Shown here: positions 6,967 through 9,024 of the stretch, one piece after another | Position numbering within the stretch: the stretch's first letter is position 1 | Layout: each line of letters opens with the position of its first letter | Assembly (NCBI GenBank): GCA_913064935.1 | Contig: CAJYBF010000026.1 | Span: 1 to 9,024, forward strand | Source of the DNA: an uncultured Mollicutes bacterium | GTDB lineage: Bacteria > Bacillota_I > Bacilli_A > MAG-NZ | DNA length: 9,024 nucleotides | Direction of reading: 5' to 3' | Program-made: the position numbers and the translations under genes | The notes under the pieces: generated by a model | Told to the model about the DNA's origin: nothing | Databases searched by the model: none | Seen by the model: the letters and a program-made list of their open reading frames with translations, nothing else

Positions 6967-7761
6967 TTATAAATAACTAACAACTCGCTCAATAAAGTTA
7001 TCCCATCCATACCTGTCATATATATCATGTGGACAATATTTTCCACTAGCATCATTATGAGCAATTACATTTTCAATTGGATTATCATTTTCGATCATTA
7101 AGTATGCTGTAAGTTTAGCTGCATTCTCGATTGCATTATCTTTCATCAAATCATTATGTGCTGTACTTTTTGCAATCTCAACCCCTATAGAATTCCTATT
7201 ATAAGAAAAAACATCTTTTCCGTCTCCAGCATGCCATCCGTTTATAGATGTCGGTAATGCTTGCCAAATTTCCTCATCGTCAACAGCAAAGTGAAATGAT
7301 GTTGTTGATCTGTTTTGTAATGAATGCAAGTATTTTATTTCGTTATATGAACTAGCACTGTTAGCAGTATTATGTATCATAATGTAACTAGGGTTCATAT
7401 ACATCCCAAATTTACCACTATCATTACTTAGATAATACTTATTTATATCTATGTCTATGAAACTAATAGGAGTAACCTTCTTAGTATCATCAGCAGACGA
7501 AATGTTATTTAAAGTTTTTGTGTCATCAATATCTACATTAGAACTTTCAGCACTAAAAGTAATAGTCATAATGACTACTCCTTGAACAACTACTTTAATT
7601 ATCTTGCCGTCAAATCCAATTTTTCTAGAAAAATCAATAATCTCTTTATTTAGATTGTTAATATTACTCTTAGCACTACTTAAGAATTCTTTTGATAATT
7701 CCGAATCAAAATCAACAAACATAAATAACTCTTTTCCTTTAATCAGATAATCAAAATCCAT
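6967..7761 (-). CDS. Zinc N-acetylmuramoyl-L-alanine amidase (Amidase_2, CwlA/XlyA type)
   Basis: The enzyme cuts the amide bond between muramic acid and L-alanine of the peptidoglycan stem. The catalytic domain covers about 118-264 and has the family's sequence run: IMIHNTANSAS (127-137), STTSFHFAVDD (152-162), WHAGDG (176-181), NRNSIGVEIA (188-197) and AHNDASGKYCPH (234-245). Predicted zinc ligands are His130, His235 and Cys243, with Lys241 as the partner; the 8-residue H-to-C spacing and the Lys agree with T7 lysozyme. The N-terminus is odd. About 52 soluble residues precede a hydrophobic stretch (57-69) ending FSA-ESS, which resembles an internal signal or anchor, followed by a polar linker (72-115). 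AAGGAG seven bases upstream of ATG fixes this start. Prophage origin is possible, but no phage genes are adjacent; a cell-wall remodelling enzyme is equally likely. Confidence 0.9.
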   Translation of the reverse strand: MDFDYLIKGKELFMFVDFDSELSKEFLSSAKSNINNLNKEIIDFSRKIGFDGKIIKVVVQGVVIMTITFSAESSNVDIDDTKTLNNISSADDTKKVTPISFIDIDINKYYLSNDSGKFGMYMNPSYIMIHNTANSASSYNEIKYLHSLQNRSTTSFHFAVDDEEIWQALPTSINGWHAGDGKDVFSYNRNSIGVEIAKSTAHNDLMKDNAIENAAKLTAYLMIENDNPIENVIAHNDASGKYCPHDIYDRYGWDNFIERVVSYL

Positions 7762-7768
7762 ATAATCA

Positions 7769-7774
7769 CTCCTT
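7769..7774 (-). promoter_or_regulatory. Shine-Dalgarno AAGGAG deciding the amidase start
   Basis: A strong site seven bases from ATG 7761 shows that the roughly 52 residues ahead of the hydrophobic segment are probably translated, rather than the protein starting nearer to a normal signal peptide. Confidence 0.75.
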
Positions 7775-7813
7775 CATTACATTTATCTTTCCCAAATTTT
7801 AGTAAATATAACT

Positions 7814-7845
7814 CAAATAAAAACAAGCAAAATCATTGCTTGTTT
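7814..7845 (-). terminator. Rho-independent terminator after citG
   Basis: On the minus strand, AAACAAGCAA pairs perfectly over ten bases with TTGCTTGTTT across a five-base loop. The last stem T's run into TTATTTG. The stem has only three G-C pairs, so it is modest. It separates citXG from the amidase, which must then have its own promoter in the 50 or so bases before its start; I see no convincing -35/-10 pair there. Confidence 0.7.
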
Positions 7846-7898
7846 AGTTTGTAAGTTAGACCATCTAATTCTAAGTCATATTTTACAGAATATTCAAT
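7836..7898 (-). other. 21-codon open stretch without start between citG and terminator
   Basis: In the same frame as citG, after its TAA and a further TAA (7901-7899), 21 sense codons give a protein-like alternating sequence (EYSVKYDLELDGLTYKL at its core). They end in TGA inside the terminator loop. No ATG, GTG or TTG begins it. It could be the tail of a decayed gene or chance. Confidence 0.3.
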
Positions 7899-7907
7899 TT
7901 AATATAA

Positions 7908-8864
7908 TTACTCATTAAGTAAAAATATCAGTTTCCTAACAAATATTACCCCACCCAGTAAATCAGCCGCCCCACCAGGGCTGATGTTCTTTTTAATATA
8001 TTCTTTGTCTAACTTCTCAATTTTATTTAAGTCCGGTTCGTTAACTAGTTTCGAAGCATCTTCTTTAACTTTATCAAGTACTTCCATGCTATGCCTATAC
8101 AGTATTGTGGTATCGTCACAATCTGCCATAATCCTATACAAAGTTGATAGGTTATCAAATTCTAGATTATTAAAGATAAGTGGAAATCCATCTTTTGCAG
8201 CACCCCTTATACCTGTGATACCATATTTACGGTAAACCTCTTTTCCGTGTGAGTGATAACGTCTTTCTAATAACTCATCCATAATATCCTTAAACATGTA
8301 TTTAATATTATCTTGCCAGTCAATAGAGTTCATCAATGACTTTATGAATGTAACAATTAAAGCACCCATAATGAAAATTCCACCTTTATGAGTATTGGTC
8401 CCGTCAGTTGCTTTAAACATACTTTCTTCCATTGCTACACCAATTTTTTTACATTCTATTAAATCATTATTAAATGATGCAACAACTAATTGCTTAAACC
8501 CATCTCTTAAACTAGCAATGCTTTTGACCATTAATAAATAATCCATATCATCATGAGCACCATTACTAAGAGGAGTGACTAACCCTGGCTTGTTAAGCAG
8601 ATCCAATTCCTCAAGTAGACTTTCACATGCTAAATCACTGATGTACTTACTTAAGTAATCAATGAGCATTTCTCTTATTACGTTTTGAACTTCTGCAAGA
8701 GAATGCTTATTACTTCTAATACAGTAGTGAGCTATGTCGTCACATATTAAACAAGCTCTAGGTTTATGACCTAAATCGCTCCTTGATATTTGGTTATATT
8801 CAGCATCATAAACATCAATATCAAGCAATCTTCCTAATGGATGATTGTCTTCGATAAGGATCAT
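7908..8864 (-). CDS. citG: CitG, triphosphoribosyl-dephospho-CoA synthase, with CitX C-terminus
   Basis: CitG makes 2'-(5''-triphosphoribosyl)-3'-dephospho-CoA from ATP and dephospho-CoA, and CitX attaches the group to the acyl carrier subunit of citrate lyase. Residues 1-57 are the C-terminal part of CitX: HPLGRLLDIDV (8-18), ISRSDLG (26-32), RACLICDD (36-43) and a later His54. CitG follows from about 58 with KPGLVTP (92-98), NGAHDDMDY (101-109), TDGTNTHKGG (153-162), YGITGIRGAAKDGFP (214-228) and SPGGAADLLG (295-304). The arrangement is a CitX-CitG fusion as known in some bacteria. The ATG at 8864 is merely the first one after a stop and has no well-spaced ribosome site; CitX-like sequence continues upstream of it. 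No citCDEF genes are in view. Some CitG relatives (MdcB) serve malonate decarboxylase, but the fused CitX favours citrate lyase. Confidence 0.88.
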   Translation of the reverse strand: MILIEDNHPLGRLLDIDVYDAEYNQISRSDLGHKPRACLICDDIAHYCIRSNKHSLAEVQNVIREMLIDYLSKYISDLACESLLEELDLLNKPGLVTPLSNGAHDDMDYLLMVKSIASLRDGFKQLVVASFNNDLIECKKIGVAMEESMFKATDGTNTHKGGIFIMGALIVTFIKSLMNSIDWQDNIKYMFKDIMDELLERRYHSHGKEVYRKYGITGIRGAAKDGFPLIFNNLEFDNLSTLYRIMADCDDTTILYRHSMEVLDKVKEDASKLVNEPDLNKIEKLDKEYIKKNISPGGAADLLGGVIFVRKLIFLLNE

Positions 8865-9023
8865 TGCCTTCTTAAGTGTAAAGGAGTTATTATCTACTAT
8901 TCCTAATATACTAATACCTTCTTTATATTTTAACTCTTCCTTATAAACATAATCAAGATTTAATTCAATAAATTTTTAATTAGTATCTTTAATATAATTA
9001 TTTTTTTCTCCTTGATAGTTAAT
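8865..9023 (-). pseudogene. citX: CitX part of citXG, interrupted by in-frame TAA, cut by window edge
   Basis: Reading upstream from 8864 in the citG frame gives 37 sense codons, with GISILGIVDN and FTLKKAMILIEDNHPLGR at the junction. This is the normal lead-in to the CitX HPLGR motif. Then comes TAA (8978-8976), and beyond it the same frame resumes with INYQGEKNNYIKDTN, resembling the NYPGxxKN element of CitX from other Firmicutes (recalled from memory, so less certain). The distance from this element to HPLGR, about 55 residues, is near the family's. The break therefore looks like a single nonsense codon rather than a shift. The first roughly 45 residues of CitX lie outside the window. Confidence 0.7.
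8976..8978 (-). other. In-frame ochre codon (TAA) inside citX
   Basis: TAA lies between AAT (Asn) and AAA (Lys), with CitX-like sequence in the same frame on both sides. It is one base away from GAA, AAA or CAA. Confidence 0.65.
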
Positions 9024-9024
9024 T

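Noticed and set aside
6967..7761. Amidase as part of a prophage lysis cassette
   Set aside because: No holin, tail or other phage gene is adjacent; the neighbours are chromosomal housekeeping genes.
2965..8978. Stop-codon reassignment of TAA as the cause of the internal stops
   Set aside because: TAA ends several genes here at the expected protein length, with a new gene or spacer straight after. Only TGA and TAG have well-known bacterial recoding systems.
9006..9014. AAGGAGAA near the right edge as a ribosome site for a shorter citX
   Set aside because: No start codon follows at proper spacing; the bases are explained as the Gln-Gly-Glu codons of the CitX frame.

Overview
The window is an AT-rich, single-stranded block: every gene I can support lies on the minus strand, so transcription runs from high to low coordinates. 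The organism looks like a low-GC, walled Firmicute (Bacilli, Clostridia or Erysipelotrichia grade). The gene order uvrA - lgt - trxB - whiA, the strong AGGAGG-type ribosome sites and the peptidoglycan amidase support this. All three stop codons are used (TGA ends lgt, TAG ends both kinases, TAA ends trxB, uvrA, the amidase and citG), and the tryptophans checked are TGG. The genetic code is therefore the standard bacterial one, not the mycoplasma one.

Layout in transcription order. (1) 9023-7908: an isolated citX-citG fusion that makes and attaches the citrate lyase prosthetic group. The citX part runs off the right edge and is interrupted by an in-frame TAA. It is followed by a short unexplained 21-codon open stretch and a rho-independent terminator. 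(2) 7761-6967: a zinc N-acetylmuramoyl-L-alanine amidase of the CwlA/XlyA type with an unusual N-terminal extension ahead of its hydrophobic segment. (3) 6890-5789: two tandem paralogous P-loop nucleoside-kinase-like proteins. The first may be translationally coupled to an 8-codon leader ORF. (4) 5787-2965: uvrA, complete in length (940 codons) but broken by a single in-frame TAA at codon 388. (5) 2962-2468: an unrecognised four-helix membrane protein starting with TTG. (6) 2467-1538 lgt, (7) 1551-640 trxB, (8) 630-1 whiA, cut by the left edge.

From the first kinase (6890) to whiA, genes overlap or are separated by only a few bases, and each Shine-Dalgarno lies in the tail of the gene before it. 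This looks like one operon linking nucleotide excision repair, lipoprotein maturation, thiol redox balance and a division/chromosome regulator. The most notable result is that two conserved genes each carry one in-frame ochre codon with no frameshift. TAA is clearly a real stop elsewhere here, so these are best read as nonsense mutations or sequence errors, not recoding. I see no RNA genes, CRISPR arrays, insertion sequences or phage modules, and no convincing new multi-gene system.
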